A DNA stretch of 64,000 nucleotides from CAWEBF01 sp963807235 (GTDB lineage: Bacteria; Acidobacteriota; Vicinamibacteria; Vicinamibacterales; UBA2999): assembly GCA_963807235.1 (NCBI GenBank), contig CAWEBF010000014.1, forward strand, positions 51,972 through 115,971. Reading direction: 5' to 3'. The notes beneath the pieces were generated by a model, which worked only from the letters and a program-made list of their open reading frames with translations, was not told the origin of the DNA and did no database searches. The translations under genes were made by a program, and so were the position numbers. Positions 19,743 through 29,325 of the stretch are shown one piece after another; position 1 is the first letter of the stretch, and every line of letters starts with the position of its first letter.

Positions 19743-20485
19743 TCGCACGACGGGCCGACGACTTGCAGGGACATCACCGTGATCCCGCCCTCGGCCCCCA
19801 GCGTCGAGAGCGCCCCCTTCACCTCGACCTTCGTGCCTGCCTTGGCCTGGGGATCCAGCTTCGCGTTCGTGAGCCGGAGCGTCGTGGAACCCAGCGGTAT
19901 CCCGCGCGCGCGATCGGCGTCGGCCCCGGTGGACACCGTGGGGTTCTTGGTCCGCACGGGCGCGCTGGCGCGCGTGAGCGTCCATGCGTCGCCCGCGCCC
20001 GGGGTCAGGCATCCGACGGTTCGCACGCCGGATCCCACGCGAAGGGGTCGTGGCCCTTCCTTGCCGACGATATCGACGAGCGCCAGCTCGGGCGTCTCGG
20101 CGAGCGCCGTGGTGCCGGACGGATAGCCGTTGTACTTCAGCAGGAACGCGATCAGATCCAGCGTCTCGGCGCTTTTCAGCGTCCCCGCGGCGCTGCGCGG
20201 CATCGTCTTCGAGATCTTGGCGAAGAGATCGTTCAGGCTCGCCGATTCCCAGTTGTCGGCAAACTCCATCCCGGACAGTGGAACAACGCGCCCGCTGGCA
20301 CCGTCGCCGTCCAGGAAGTCACCATGACAGGAACTGCAGCGCTCCGCGTAGAACTCCTGGCCACGTTCGGCCTGCGCGGAGACGTACACGCCGTCCCACA
20401 CCGTCTTCCCCGCCGCGCCGACGGCAGATCGGCCTGCGAGGACCGCTCCGAGGATCAGGCACGCGAGCAGGAGGTGCCGGTTCAT
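19739..20485 (-). CDS. Secreted monoheme cytochrome c with C-terminal extension
   Basis: 248 aa. Signal peptide (MNRHLLLACLILGAVLAGRS), then a cytochrome c domain with heme site CSSCH at about residues 50-54 (QEFYAERCSSCHGDF) and a distal Met region (ISKTMPRSAAG). A C-terminal stretch of about 110 residues (RTVGCLTPGAGDAWTLTRAS onward) looks like a beta domain. Its start overlaps the stop of the cytochrome gene upstream (ATGA) and its stop overlaps the TAXI start, so translation is coupled. Confidence 0.8.
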   Translation of the reverse strand: MNRHLLLACLILGAVLAGRSAVGAAGKTVWDGVYVSAQAERGQEFYAERCSSCHGDFLDGDGASGRVVPLSGMEFADNWESASLNDLFAKISKTMPRSAAGTLKSAETLDLIAFLLKYNGYPSGTTALAETPELALVDIVGKEGPRPLRVGSGVRTVGCLTPGAGDAWTLTRASAPVRTKNPTVSTGADADRARGIPLGSTTLRLTNAKLDPQAKAGTKVEVKGALSTLGAEGGITVMSLQVVGPSCE

Positions 20486-20942
20486 GGCCGAGGCGGGGAC
20501 TTCTCGATCACCAGGGTGCTCAACCGATCGCGATCGAGGTCCTGCGGCCCGGCCGGATACCCGTTGACTTCGAGCAGGTAGGCCACCAGATCCAGATACG
20601 CGCCCGCGCCCAGGCTGCCCGGCGCATCCGACGGCATCGACTTGCTGAGACGTCCGTAAAGATCCTGAACGGTCTTCCCTCGCCAGTGGAACATGAACCC
20701 GTCGGCTACGAGCGACGGCACTTCGTCGGTGGGGTTGCCGGTCAGGCTCGACGCCGTGGCAGTGCTCGCACGAACGGCCGTACTCCAGCAGCCCGCGCTT
20801 GGCTTGCGCGGCGCTGTAGACGCCGCTCCAGATCGGTGACGGTTGCTGTCGGAGCCTGTGCAGGCTGCCGCCCGGCCACGGCGACTGCGCCTGCCCCGGC
20901 GGTCAGCCAAAGGCAGGCGAGCCCCACGAGTACGGGCCGCAT
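20482..20942 (-). pseudogene. Small cytochrome c, two frameshifts
   Basis: Signal peptide MRPVLVGLACLWLTAGAGAV, then, after shifts near 20830 and 20755, IWSGVYSAAQAKRGLLEYGR, the heme site CEHCHG, SLTGNPTDEVPSLVADGFMF and SKSMPSDAPGSL, with the end AYLLEVNGYPAG. It is a shorter paralogue of the next cytochrome, which shares the WDGVY..AQA.RG and KTMP/KSMP blocks. It lies 2 bp after the ankyrin gene and overlaps the next gene by 4 bp. Confidence 0.65.
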
Positions 20943-20944
20943 CG

Positions 20945-22531
20945 CTACTGCTGCGCCGGTTCAGGCGCCGGCGCGGCCTGTCGGGCGGGCGGTGGCGGCG
21001 GTATGGCAATACCGCGGCTGGTCATCGCTTCGGTCAGGAGCGCCGTGGTGCTCTCGTGCACCTGGGCGGGGCCGGCGTTGCGTCCGCGTCCCCCGCCGCC
21101 CCCGGCACCGCGCGCCATGTCGATGGGCAACCGGCCCAGTCGATCCTTGGCGTCCAGCTTGGCGCCCTTGTCGAGCAGCAGCTTGACGATCGGATCGGAG
21201 CCACGCCCAGCCGCGTTGTGCAGCGCGGTCTGGCCGTTGGCGTTGGCGGCGTTGACGTCGAGCGGCGTGTTGAGAAGCAGCGTCAGCGCCCCGACCGCGT
21301 CGGCCTCCGTGGCCGGCGTCCCCACCGAGGCGGCGGCGGCGTAGACCCGCTGGCCGCGCGCGTTGGTGGCGATCATGGCCACCGTGGTGCCGTCCTTCTG
21401 CGTCAGCCGCGGGTCGGCGCCGCCATCGAGCAGCACCTTGATCATCGCCGCATCTGCGCTCTTGGCCGCGCGCGCCAGCGGCGTGCTCCCTTCGCCCAGC
21501 TGGCCATCACCCTGGAACGAGGTGTGGCGGCCGATGATCGGCTTCTTCAGCTGCAGGTTGGGGTTGGCACCCTTGCGGAGGAGTGCCTGCGCCATTTCGA
21601 CTGCGCCAATCGAGTCGCGCATCGGCGGCGCCGGGCGGCCCATCATCGGCGACAGCGTGTGCATGTCCACGGCGGCATACAGCGCCGACATGCCGTTTTG
21701 ATCGACCGCGTTCGGGTTGGCGCCTTTGTCGAGCAGCGCCACCGCCGTATCGAACTTGCCGTTGACGATCGCCAGGATGAGCGGCGTGGTGCCATCGGGA
21801 TCGGCCAGATTCAGATCCGCCTTGGCGTCGGCCAGCGCGCGGATGGCATCGATGGAGCCCTCGCGCGCGGCATACATCGCGGCCGTCCAGCCGCCGACCG
21901 GCTGCAGCGTGTAGATCATGCCGCCGGTGTTGAACTTGAACTCCGGCCACTCGAGCGGCTTCGACTTGGCATTGACGTCGGCGCCAGCCTCGACCAGCAC
22001 CTTCACGGCGTCGGCGTGGTTCTCCAGCGCCGCGTACATCAGCGGCGTCTGGCCCTGCGTCGCCTCGGCGATGTTGACCTTGGCGCCCGCCAGGACGAGC
22101 TGCCGGACCGTCGCGGGATCGCCGGTTCGCGCCGCGGTCATCAGGACCGATTCGCCTTTCGGCAACGTGGCGTTCGCATTGGCGCCGGCCTTCAGCAGGG
22201 CGTCCACAACCGTGGCGTTGCCGGCCTCGACGGCCAGCCGCAGCGGCGCCACGCCGTAACGGTTCACGGCGTTGGCATTGGCCCCGGCACGGAGCAACAT
22301 CCGCGTCAGCTCGAGGTTGTTGCCGTAGGCGGCGTGATGCAGCGCCGTCGTGCCATCGGCCTCCGCGGCGTTGACGTCGGTCTTCTGTTTCAGCAGGGCG
22401 CTGACAGCCTGCGTGCTGCCGCTCTTCACGGCGTCGATAATCGGCACGCCGGCACCCCGCACCGTGCCGCTGCTCAGCGCGACGACGGCCGCGGCACACA
22501 GCCACGGACCAGCCATTCGACGAGTTCGCAT
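20945..22531 (-). CDS. Secreted ankyrin-repeat protein
   Basis: About 528 aa. Signal peptide (AGPWLCAAAVVALSSGTVRG), then at least nine ankyrin repeats (for example DGTTALHHAAYGNNLELTRM, QGQTPLMYAALENHADAVKV, NGQTALHNAAGRGSDPIVKL) spanning residues about 35-480, and a Gly- then Pro/Ala-rich tail. The start is taken at the second of two ATGs (22531), 5 bp after GGAGG. It follows the DUF1552 gene by 83 bp. Ankyrin proteins commonly accompany DUF1592/DUF1552 pairs; the role is probably periplasmic protein-protein contact. Confidence 0.85.
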   Translation of the reverse strand: MRTRRMAGPWLCAAAVVALSSGTVRGAGVPIIDAVKSGSTQAVSALLKQKTDVNAAEADGTTALHHAAYGNNLELTRMLLRAGANANAVNRYGVAPLRLAVEAGNATVVDALLKAGANANATLPKGESVLMTAARTGDPATVRQLVLAGAKVNIAEATQGQTPLMYAALENHADAVKVLVEAGADVNAKSKPLEWPEFKFNTGGMIYTLQPVGGWTAAMYAAREGSIDAIRALADAKADLNLADPDGTTPLILAIVNGKFDTAVALLDKGANPNAVDQNGMSALYAAVDMHTLSPMMGRPAPPMRDSIGAVEMAQALLRKGANPNLQLKKPIIGRHTSFQGDGQLGEGSTPLARAAKSADAAMIKVLLDGGADPRLTQKDGTTVAMIATNARGQRVYAAAASVGTPATEADAVGALTLLLNTPLDVNAANANGQTALHNAAGRGSDPIVKLLLDKGAKLDAKDRLGRLPIDMARGAGGGGGRGRNAGPAQVHESTTALLTEAMTSRGIAIPPPPPARQAAPAPEPAQQ

Positions 22532-22613
22532 CATCTCCTCCACACCCAACCGCGACAACCGTAGCGCGGCGGAGCCGAATCAACGACCCCGCCGACCCAC
22601 GAGCGCATCCGTG

Positions 22614-23930
22614 CTACGCGATATCGACTTCGCCCTTGCTCAGCGTACCGAACGAGTTGAGATTGCAGTCGAACTTGTTCGCAATCGTCAACAGCATGTT
22701 GGCAAACGGCGTATCCTTCGGCGCCGCCACGTGGCGGTTGCCCTTCAGGCCATACATGGAGCCGCCGACCAGGACCGTCGGAAGGTTCAGCCGCGAGTGG
22801 TCGGGGGCGTGGCTCATGCCGCTGCCGTAGAGCAGCATCGTGTGATCCAGCAGCGACCCGTCGCCATCCGGCGTCTTCTTCATCCGCTCCAGGAAATCGG
22901 CGAACAGGCTGACGTGGAAGGTGTTGATCTTCACCAGGTTGGCGGCGTTCCCTTCCACCTGGAGGTTGTGGGTCATGCCGTGGTGCGGCTCGGCGATGCC
23001 CAGGTTCAGGTACGACAGCATGCTGGCGTCCTTCGCCTTCATGAAGGTGATGACGCGGGTGGCGTCTGACGCATAGGCCAGCAGCATCAGCTCGTACTGC
23101 AGCCGGGCGTGCTCTTCCCACTGCTCCGGGATGCCCACCGGCGCGTCCGCTGTGATCGACGACTCGGCGCGCTTCTCGGCCACCTGGATGCGGCGTTCGA
23201 CCTCGCGCACGTGATCCAGATACTCAGCGAGGCGGGTCGAGTCCTTGCCGCCGAGGTCGCGCTTCAGGTCGCTGACGTCGTCGGTCAGCGAGTCGAGAAT
23301 GCTCTTGTCCCGCTGCATGCGGCGTTTTCGCTGGTCCACGGTGCCCGGCCGCCCGAACAGGCGCTCGAACACGACCCGCGGGTTGATCTCCATCGGCACC
23401 GGCGTCGTGGCCGACGACCACGAGATCGTGTTCATGTAGGCGCAGGCATACTGGGTGTCGCAGCCGCCGATGTAGCCGGTGAAGTCCTCGGTGGCGAGCT
23501 CGAGCGACGGCAGCGCCGTCTCCTGCCCGATCTTCTTCGCGACCACCTGGTCCACCGTCTCGCCGCTGTACACGTCCTCGGCGAAGGTCTTCTTGGGCAG
23601 TGCACCGCTCAACCACGCCGACACGCTGATGGCGTGGCCGTCGGACGGGTTGTTGAGCCCCGTCACGAGCGTCACGTGCTCACGCAAGCCTTCGAGCGGC
23701 TTCAAGATCGTGGTGTAATCGAAGTTGGTACCCGTCGTGGAAGGCACCCAGTGCCCGTTCAGCCAGCCCAGCGGGGTGAACACGACGCCGAGACGTCGTG
23801 TGGGATTGGCGGCCGACAACGCGATCGGCGTGAGCGCAGGTACCATCGCATCGAGCAGCGGCAGCGCGAGACCGGCCCCCATGCCCCGCAGAATCGTCCG
23901 CCGACTCAAGCCCTTCTTGGTGATGTACAT
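22614..23930 (-). CDS. DUF1552 protein, Tat-exported
   Basis: 438 aa. The N-terminus LSRRTILRGMGAGLALPLLD is a twin-arginine signal. The body matches DUF1552 blocks: RLGVVFTPLGWLNGHWVPS, TLVTGLNNPSDGHA, IGGCDTQYACAYMNTISWS, FERLFG, LLAYASDATRVITFMKAKDA and MTHNLQVEGNAANLVKINTF. The function is unknown. It is almost always encoded beside DUF1592-type secreted cytochrome-like proteins, as here. Start ATG 23930; the upstream gene ends 54 bp before. Confidence 0.9.
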   Translation of the reverse strand: MYITKKGLSRRTILRGMGAGLALPLLDAMVPALTPIALSAANPTRRLGVVFTPLGWLNGHWVPSTTGTNFDYTTILKPLEGLREHVTLVTGLNNPSDGHAISVSAWLSGALPKKTFAEDVYSGETVDQVVAKKIGQETALPSLELATEDFTGYIGGCDTQYACAYMNTISWSSATTPVPMEINPRVVFERLFGRPGTVDQRKRRMQRDKSILDSLTDDVSDLKRDLGGKDSTRLAEYLDHVREVERRIQVAEKRAESSITADAPVGIPEQWEEHARLQYELMLLAYASDATRVITFMKAKDASMLSYLNLGIAEPHHGMTHNLQVEGNAANLVKINTFHVSLFADFLERMKKTPDGDGSLLDHTMLLYGSGMSHAPDHSRLNLPTVLVGGSMYGLKGNRHVAAPKDTPFANMLLTIANKFDCNLNSFGTLSKGEVDIA

Positions 23931-23984
23931 GACGTCTTTGCTCCTTTGCCTTCCGCTCCCCGAGATGGTCCTGACCCTGTTGTC

Positions 23985-26587
23985 CTAGCGCGCCGCCACG
24001 GTGGTGGCCGCCGGCGCCGCCTTCAGCCGCATGGTGAACTGCGGGCTTCTGACGATGCCGATCACAATCGACGAGAACTTGTAGTCCGAGGCCGCCGTCT
24101 GCCGGACGATGGCACGCACGGTCGGCATGTCGTGTGCCGTCACTCCGCGACCGAGTCCGTAGGTCATCAGCTTTTCGACGACGGTGGACACGAACAGCTG
24201 CGGCTCCTTGGTGAGCGCGCGACGCAACGAGACAACGCCGTCCACTTTGGTGCCGTCCGACAGCTCGCCCGAGGCGTCAATCGGCGCGCCACCGGTACCG
24301 CCCTCGACCGACCGCCACTGACCAGTCGCGTCGAAGTTCTCGAGCGCCAGCCCAATCGGGTCGAACAGCTTGTGGCAATTGGCGCACACCGGGTTCTTGC
24401 GGTGTTCCTCGAGCCGTTCACGCACCGGCAGCACCCGGCCGCCGCGCGTGGAGTCCTCGGGGAACGGCGGCACCACCGGCGGCGGCGGCGGCGGGCGGCG
24501 CGTTGAAGATGTTGTCCAGCACCCACTTGCCGCGCTTCACCGGCGACGTCCGGTCGGCGTTCGAGGTCACCGTGAGAATCGCCGCCTTGCCCAGCAAACC
24601 GCGCCGCGTCTCGTCGGTCAGCGTTACCTTCCGCCAGCGGCTGCCGTAGACGTTGGGGATGCCGTAATGCTTGGCCACGCGCTCGTTGACGAACGTGTAG
24701 TCGGCGTTCATCAAGTCCATGACATTGCGATCCTCGCGCCGGATGCTGTCGAAGAACATCCACGCCTCGTGCTCGAGGCCGGCGCGCAGGTTGTCGTCGA
24801 AATCCGGGAACTCCATCGAGTTGGGCTGCTGCGTCTTCAGATTGCGCAGGAACAGCCACTGGCCGGCAAAGTTGGTGGACAGCCGCTCGGCCCTGGGATC
24901 GGCCAGCATGCGCCTGACCTCGCGCTCGAGGACGCCCGGCGCGCGCAGCCGCCCTTGGCCGGCCACCTGGAGGAGCTGATCGTCGGGGATGCTGCTCCAG
25001 AGGAAGAAGGCCAGCCGCGACGCCAGCTCGTAGTCGGTCAGCGCGTACGCCTCACCGACCTTCACGGTCTGAGGATCGCGCTCCACGCGGAACACGAACT
25101 TCGGACTGGCCAGGATGCGCTGGACGCCGGCTTCGACGCCGGCCTCGAATCCACCTTGCTGGCGCGCCTCGCGGTAGAACGTCATCAACCGCTGCGTATC
25201 CGCATCGGTGGCCTGGCCGCGATAGGCGCGGCGGGCGAGCCCGGAGAGGATGCGCGTGGCGCATGCCTCCTCAACCTGCGGCGTCGCGTTCGCAGCCGGG
25301 CGACAGCTGAAGATCCGCTGCCGGCTCGGCGTGTCGCCGCTGCCGCCGGGGTTGTACGGGCCGGTGACCGTGAACGTCAACATGTGCGGGATGCCCAGCG
25401 GATCGCGCGGATCGTGCGAGCTGCGGATCGGAGGGGACACGCGATAGGGATCGGTGACCGCGCCCCGGTCGAGCCACCCCACCGTGATGTCGTGCGGGCC
25501 AGGCGTCAGGCGTACCTTGACTCGCGATCGCTCGTCGACCTGGTCGCCAATCGCCGTATTGTTCAACAGGTTCGCCGCCCAGTCGTCGGCGCCTCCGACC
25601 TTGAACACGTGGACGCGCTTGCCGTCCACCGAGTACTCCATGTAGTGCTCGGTACTCGAGGCCGCGCATCACGCCGAGATTGGTGCGGAAGAACTTCGCC
25701 GACAGGGTGTAGTCGCCCTCGACCTGAATCACCGGCCGGGCCAGCAACCCGCCGACCGTGCCGAACGGCAGACCCTCGATGTGGCGATCCTGCGACGCGT
25801 CCTGGCGCAGGTTGAACACCTGCGAGCCAGGACTGATGTCGGGGCTACCGACCGCCAGCGACGCCACCTTGCCGGCGGCGTTCACGTACTGCTGCATCAG
25901 CGTGGACGAGATGCCGAGCACGTCGGCGACGTTGTCGAAACCGTAGGCTGAATCGTCGGGCGGGAGCAGCGTGACCGCATCCACCTCGAGATCGAGCAGG
26001 TCGCTGATCGCGTTGGCGTATTCGGTGCGATTCAGGCGGTAGAGCGCCGGACGTCCGGGATTGGGCTTGGCAGCGGCCGCACGATCGAGCGCGGTCGAGA
26101 GCTGCGACACGAACGTGGCGCGCGTCTTCGGATCCGGATGGCGCACGCCGGGCGGCGGCATCATCCCCGTGCGAACCTTGCGAATGGCTTTTTCCCACAC
26201 CTCGGCATCGGCCGGAATGTTCGCCGGATCGAGGTTGGTCAGCACCAAGCCGCCGGTTTTGGTGCGTTCGTTGTGGCAGGCGGCGCAATAGTCCTTGACC
26301 GTCGCCGCCACTATCGAGGGTGAAGACGCCGCAAGCGCGGCAGCGGGCGCAGCGTGAGCGGGCGCGGCGGTGGGAGCAGGTGCCTGGGGCCGCGCTGGCG
26401 CTGCCGCGGGCTTGGCTTGAGGGGCCTCCGCGCGTGGCACCACGGTGCTCACGGAAGCCGCCCAGATCACGACGCCGAGCACGCACACGAGGCGAAACTG
26501 CTGCGGAGACCGGCCGCCGCCCACCGAATTACGCTTGGTCTGGTATCGAACCACAGTCACGCCCCACAGCGAGTGAACCACCCACAC
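23985..26587 (-). pseudogene. DUF1587/1592/1588/1585 heme-binding secreted protein, two frameshifts
   Basis: Reconstructed at about 865 aa. A signal region and an Ala/Pro linker lead to a cytochrome-like site CAACHNERTKTGGLVLTNLD, then RLNRTEYANAISDLLDLEVD (DUF1587), YRGQATDADTQRLMTFYREA (DUF1595/1592), a frame break in a GC run near 24490, and CANCHKLFDPIGLALENFDA (DUF1588) with the DUF1585 end. A second break lies near 25655. Two CxxCH sites imply c-type heme. Start uncertain: GTG 26587 is the longest; a GTG ten codons in is also possible. First gene of a probable eight-gene operon. Confidence 0.8.
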
Positions 26588-26605
26588 AGCGACAGGCCGC
26601 GGTCA

Positions 26606-27560
26606 TTAATGTCCGCTCGCGTTGACTTTAGCCGAATTTCCCGGTATGGGATCCCCCTTCGCGACAACTTGATGCAATTCGACAGGCGTCGTTTTCGTCA
26701 TATGTTCGCCTGGCGATATTGACAGGCGAGACCCCCTATAGCTATCGGGAGGAAAACGGCATTCGCGCGGTGATGCCCAGCCCTCGGTCACCGTCACGAT
26801 CTGCCCTCCCGCCACGGCGGTCGTCATGACCTCCGTGACACCCGTCGGCCACCGAACCTCCAGACGCTCGACGCCCACCGCGCCGCCAAGCCCGACGTGG
26901 ACGCGGGTGTCCCCCTGGCCAAGATAGCTGGACCCCGCTTTCACCTCCCGCACCTGCACACGGCCACCAACCGTCGCCCGCACGCGCGCCCCAATCCCGT
27001 CGCGATTGCTCTGACGCCCCACCAGACGGACGCTCAACGCGCCGCGGCGGTGACCGCCGTCGTTCCGCAGGAGGTCCGCCGTCTGGCCGTTGTTGGTCAC
27101 GAGCAGGTCCAGGTCGCCGTCGTTGTCGATGTCCCCGGCCACGAGCCCACGGCTCACCTTCTCGAGCGCGAACCCCGGCCCCGCGGCGCGAGCGTCGCGG
27201 AAAAAGCCCTTGCCATCATTGACGCAGCAGGTTGCGCTGCTCGTAGCGGGAGGACGGCAGGAACAGGCTGTGTTGTCCAGCACGTGGCCGTTGGCGATTG
27301 CCAGGTCGGTCGGTGTCGTTGTCGTAGTCGAGAAACGCCACGCCAAAACCGACAAAGGGGAGCGTGGCCACCGCGATCCCGCTCTGGTAGCTGGCATCGG
27401 CAAAGACCCCCTCACCGAGGTTGCGAAACAGGCTATGTCCCTCGAACTCGAAGTTGGTCACGACCAGATCCAGCCGGCCGTCGCCGTCGTAGTCGGCCAG
27501 ATCGGTTCCCATGCCGCCGCGCACCTTGCCGTCGGCGGCCACGGCCACTCCCGCCGTCTG
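26606..27560 (-). pseudogene. CRTAC1 family (FG-GAP/ASPIC-UnbV) protein, 5'-truncated and frameshifted
   Basis: FG-GAP calcium-binding repeats (GTDLADYDGDGRLDLVVTNF, AGDIDNDGDLDLLVTNNGQT) lead into an ASPIC/UnbV domain (REVKAGSSYLGQGDTRVHVG, VERLEVRWPTG) that should end near 26780. Frame changes occur near 27320, 27275 and 27225. The N-terminal half is missing: similarity stops at about 27560 where the IS110 element begins. A 57-residue tail beyond the ASPIC domain probably reflects a lost stop. Secreted propeller proteins of this family are common in acidobacteria. Confidence 0.65.
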
Positions 27561-27651
27561 ACATATGGAAAGACCGACTCCGGCTTTGCATCTCGCGGAT
27601 TACTCTGGACCTGCGAGAGCTAGAGCAGAGCCGCATACAAAGGAGGTCGGT

Positions 27652-28725
27652 ATGGCGAAGTCTACTACCATCGTCGCCTTCGATTAGCACGCCGCCACGA
27701 CGGTGGCGGCGGTGCTGTTGCCGGCCAGCGCTCGCCGCACTGCACTCGCTGACCTCGGATAGCCCGACGATTCTGCGATTCCTCCGACGGTTGCGCGCGG
27801 CCCCGGTCCGCTGCTGCTACGAAGCGGGGCCCTGCGGGTTTGCGCTGCAGCGGGCGCTGGGCGCGCAGGCATCCCGTGTGACGTGATCGCGCCGGCGCTC
27901 ATCCCGCGCCGGCCGGGGATCGCGTCAAGACGGACCGCCGCTATGTGCGCAGCTGGCCATCCTGTATCGGGCGGGCGCCCTGACGGCCATCCATATCCCG
28001 ACCGAGCGGAAGAAGCCGCGCGAGACCTGTTACGGTGCCGGGAGGACATCGCGCGGATCTGCTGCGGGCGCGGCATCGTCTCTCGAAATTCCTGCTCCGC
28101 CACGGGCGTCGCTTTACCGCCACCAAGAAGGCCTGGACGAAGCGCCACGCGGCGTGGCTCCAGGCACAGCGCTGGCCACTGCCGCACGCGAGCAGACGCA
28201 CCGCGCCTATGTCCGGGCCGTCGAGGAAGCGATCGGCCGGGTGCAGGCCGTGGATGCGGAGTTACGAGACCTGCCACGATCGAGCCGTTGTGCTCCCGCG
28301 TCGAACGGCTCCGCTGTTCCCGCGGCATCGACGACCTGACCGCGCTCACGATCGCCGCCGAACTGGGGGATGCCCGCCGCTTTCCCTCGGCCCCGCGCGT
28401 GATGGCGTTTACAGGCGGTCCCTCGGAATACTCCAGCGGGGCCACCCGCGCCCGCGGGCGCATTACCAAAACCAAGAACGCGCACATCCGGCGCGTGCTC
28501 ATCGAGTCCGCGTGGCACTACCGGCATCATCCGTTTCTCGGCCGGGCGCTCCAGCACCGACAACGCGGGGCGCCCGCGCCGGTCATCGCCCAGGCGTGGC
28601 ACGCCCAGCAGCGCTTGCACCGCCGCTACCGGCGCTTGGCAGCTCGCGGCAAACCCAAGGAACACATCGTCACCGCGATCGCCCGCGAACTCACCGGCTT
28701 TCTGTGGGCCGCACTGACCCACTGA
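27652..28725 (+). pseudogene. IS110-family DEDD transposase, heavily damaged
   Basis: It starts MAKSTTIVAFD after an AGGAGG ribosome site, then meets a TAG at codon 12 and continues HAATTVAAVLLP in the same frame. After several frame changes the IS110 blocks are recognisable: LHSLTSDSPTILRFLRRLRA, CYEAGPCGFALQRALG, VKTDRR, and the C-terminal Transposase_20 part IDDLTALTIAAELGDARRFP, TRARGRITKTKNAHIRRVLI and ESAWHYRHHP. The Asp expected after VKTDRR is a TAT codon here. At least six frameshifts plus the stop mean no functional product. Confidence 0.75.
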
Positions 28726-28726
28726 T

Positions 28727-28895
28727 CTGATCGGCCGACCGTCGAAAGGAGAACCCTCGGGATTTTTGTGCGATAGATGACTTCGGTCGCGAATTCGCGC
28801 TCCTAGAGCGAGGCAGCTCCCGACGAATCATGGTCATGCGGTTTCGACCCGCGAATATCAGAGTGATTCATCGTCGTTGCCGCTCGGCCGATCAG
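28727..28895. repeat. 12-bp inverted repeats downstream of the IS110 transposase
   Basis: CTGATCGGCCGA (28727-28738) is the exact reverse complement of 28884-28895. Between them lies a perfect palindrome CGCGAATTCGCG (28788-28799). They may belong to the IS right end or to the structured RNA region of an IS110/IS1111-type element. No gene is seen in 28726-28960. Confidence 0.35.
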
Positions 28896-28914
28896 CTGAC
28901 TGGGTACAACAACG

Positions 28915-28951
28915 CCCCGTGCCCGGATGGCTTGATAAGCCGGGCGCGGGG
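28915..28951 (-). terminator. Strong GC hairpin after a small secreted-protein gene
   Basis: CCCCG-x-GCCCGG pairs with CCGGGC-x-CGGGG around a loop containing TTGATAA. It lies 9 bp downstream of the stop at 28961. No T-run follows on the minus strand, so termination is plausible, not certain. Confidence 0.4.
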
Positions 28952-28960
28952 CTCGAGGTG

Positions 28961-29170
28961 CTATCGAACGACTAGAACAAACCGCTCACGCTTGACACGG
29001 TCGGGCTTCACGGTCCGGCCGGCGGCTTGCGCGATCTCGTCCGACGGACGCGCGCACTCGCCGTTGTCGCATTCTTGCGACGGCTCCTGCGCGAACGCGG
29101 ACGGCGCCAGACCTGGAGTCAGTGGAATCGCCGTGGCGAGCGTGAGGAATACGGCGCCGCGAAGCGTCAC
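28961..29170 (-). CDS. Small secreted protein, 69 aa
   Basis: A GTG start at 29170 gives a convincing signal peptide (TLRGAVFLTLATAIPLTPGL then APSAFAQ) and a short polar mature part with two cysteines (CDNGEC) and a basic end. It lies downstream of the TonB receptor's terminator and is followed by a hairpin. No family is recognised; it rests on the signal peptide alone. Confidence 0.4.
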   Translation of the reverse strand: MTLRGAVFLTLATAIPLTPGLAPSAFAQEPSQECDNGECARPSDEIAQAAGRTVKPDRVKRERFVLVVR

Positions 29171-29244
29171 GCCGCGAATATTACGCCCGCGAGCCGCCGG
29201 TCTCCAGTCTCGAATCCGGCTCCAGGCTTCAAGCTTCAGGCCAA

Positions 29245-29276
29245 AGGAAAAGGCGGGTTCGATGACCGAACCCGCC
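29245..29276 (-). terminator. Rho-independent terminator of the TonB receptor gene
   Basis: On the minus strand GGCGGGTTCG, a 5-base loop, CGAACCCGCC, then TTTTCCTTT. The 10-bp stem is perfect and lies 50 bp after the receptor stop at 29326. Confidence 0.8.
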
Positions 29277-29325
29277 CTCAGTTCCGCCTACGGGCCTGTA
29301 GCCCGTGGCCTGTTGCCTGTGGCCC

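Larger units (their letters stand above)
27561..28900 (+). mobile_element. Degenerate IS110-family insertion sequence
   Basis: The element covers the transposase pseudogene plus non-coding ends. The left limit is set where the CRTAC1 protein breaks off; the right limit is not defined and could be anywhere from 28730 to about 28900. IS110 elements encode a bridge RNA in a non-coding end. Only about 90 bp lie before the transposase here, with 160 bp or more after it. No host duplication is expected for this family and none was seen. Confidence 0.55.

Noticed and set aside
17174..20581. Long plus-strand frame of 1135 codons
   Set aside because: Arg/His/Gln-rich composition typical of the antisense of GC-rich genes; the minus strand holds clear kinase, TAXI and cytochrome genes.
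26715..26750. TTGACA followed by TATAGC on the plus strand as a promoter
   Set aside because: Spacing is about 12 bp and no plus-strand gene follows.
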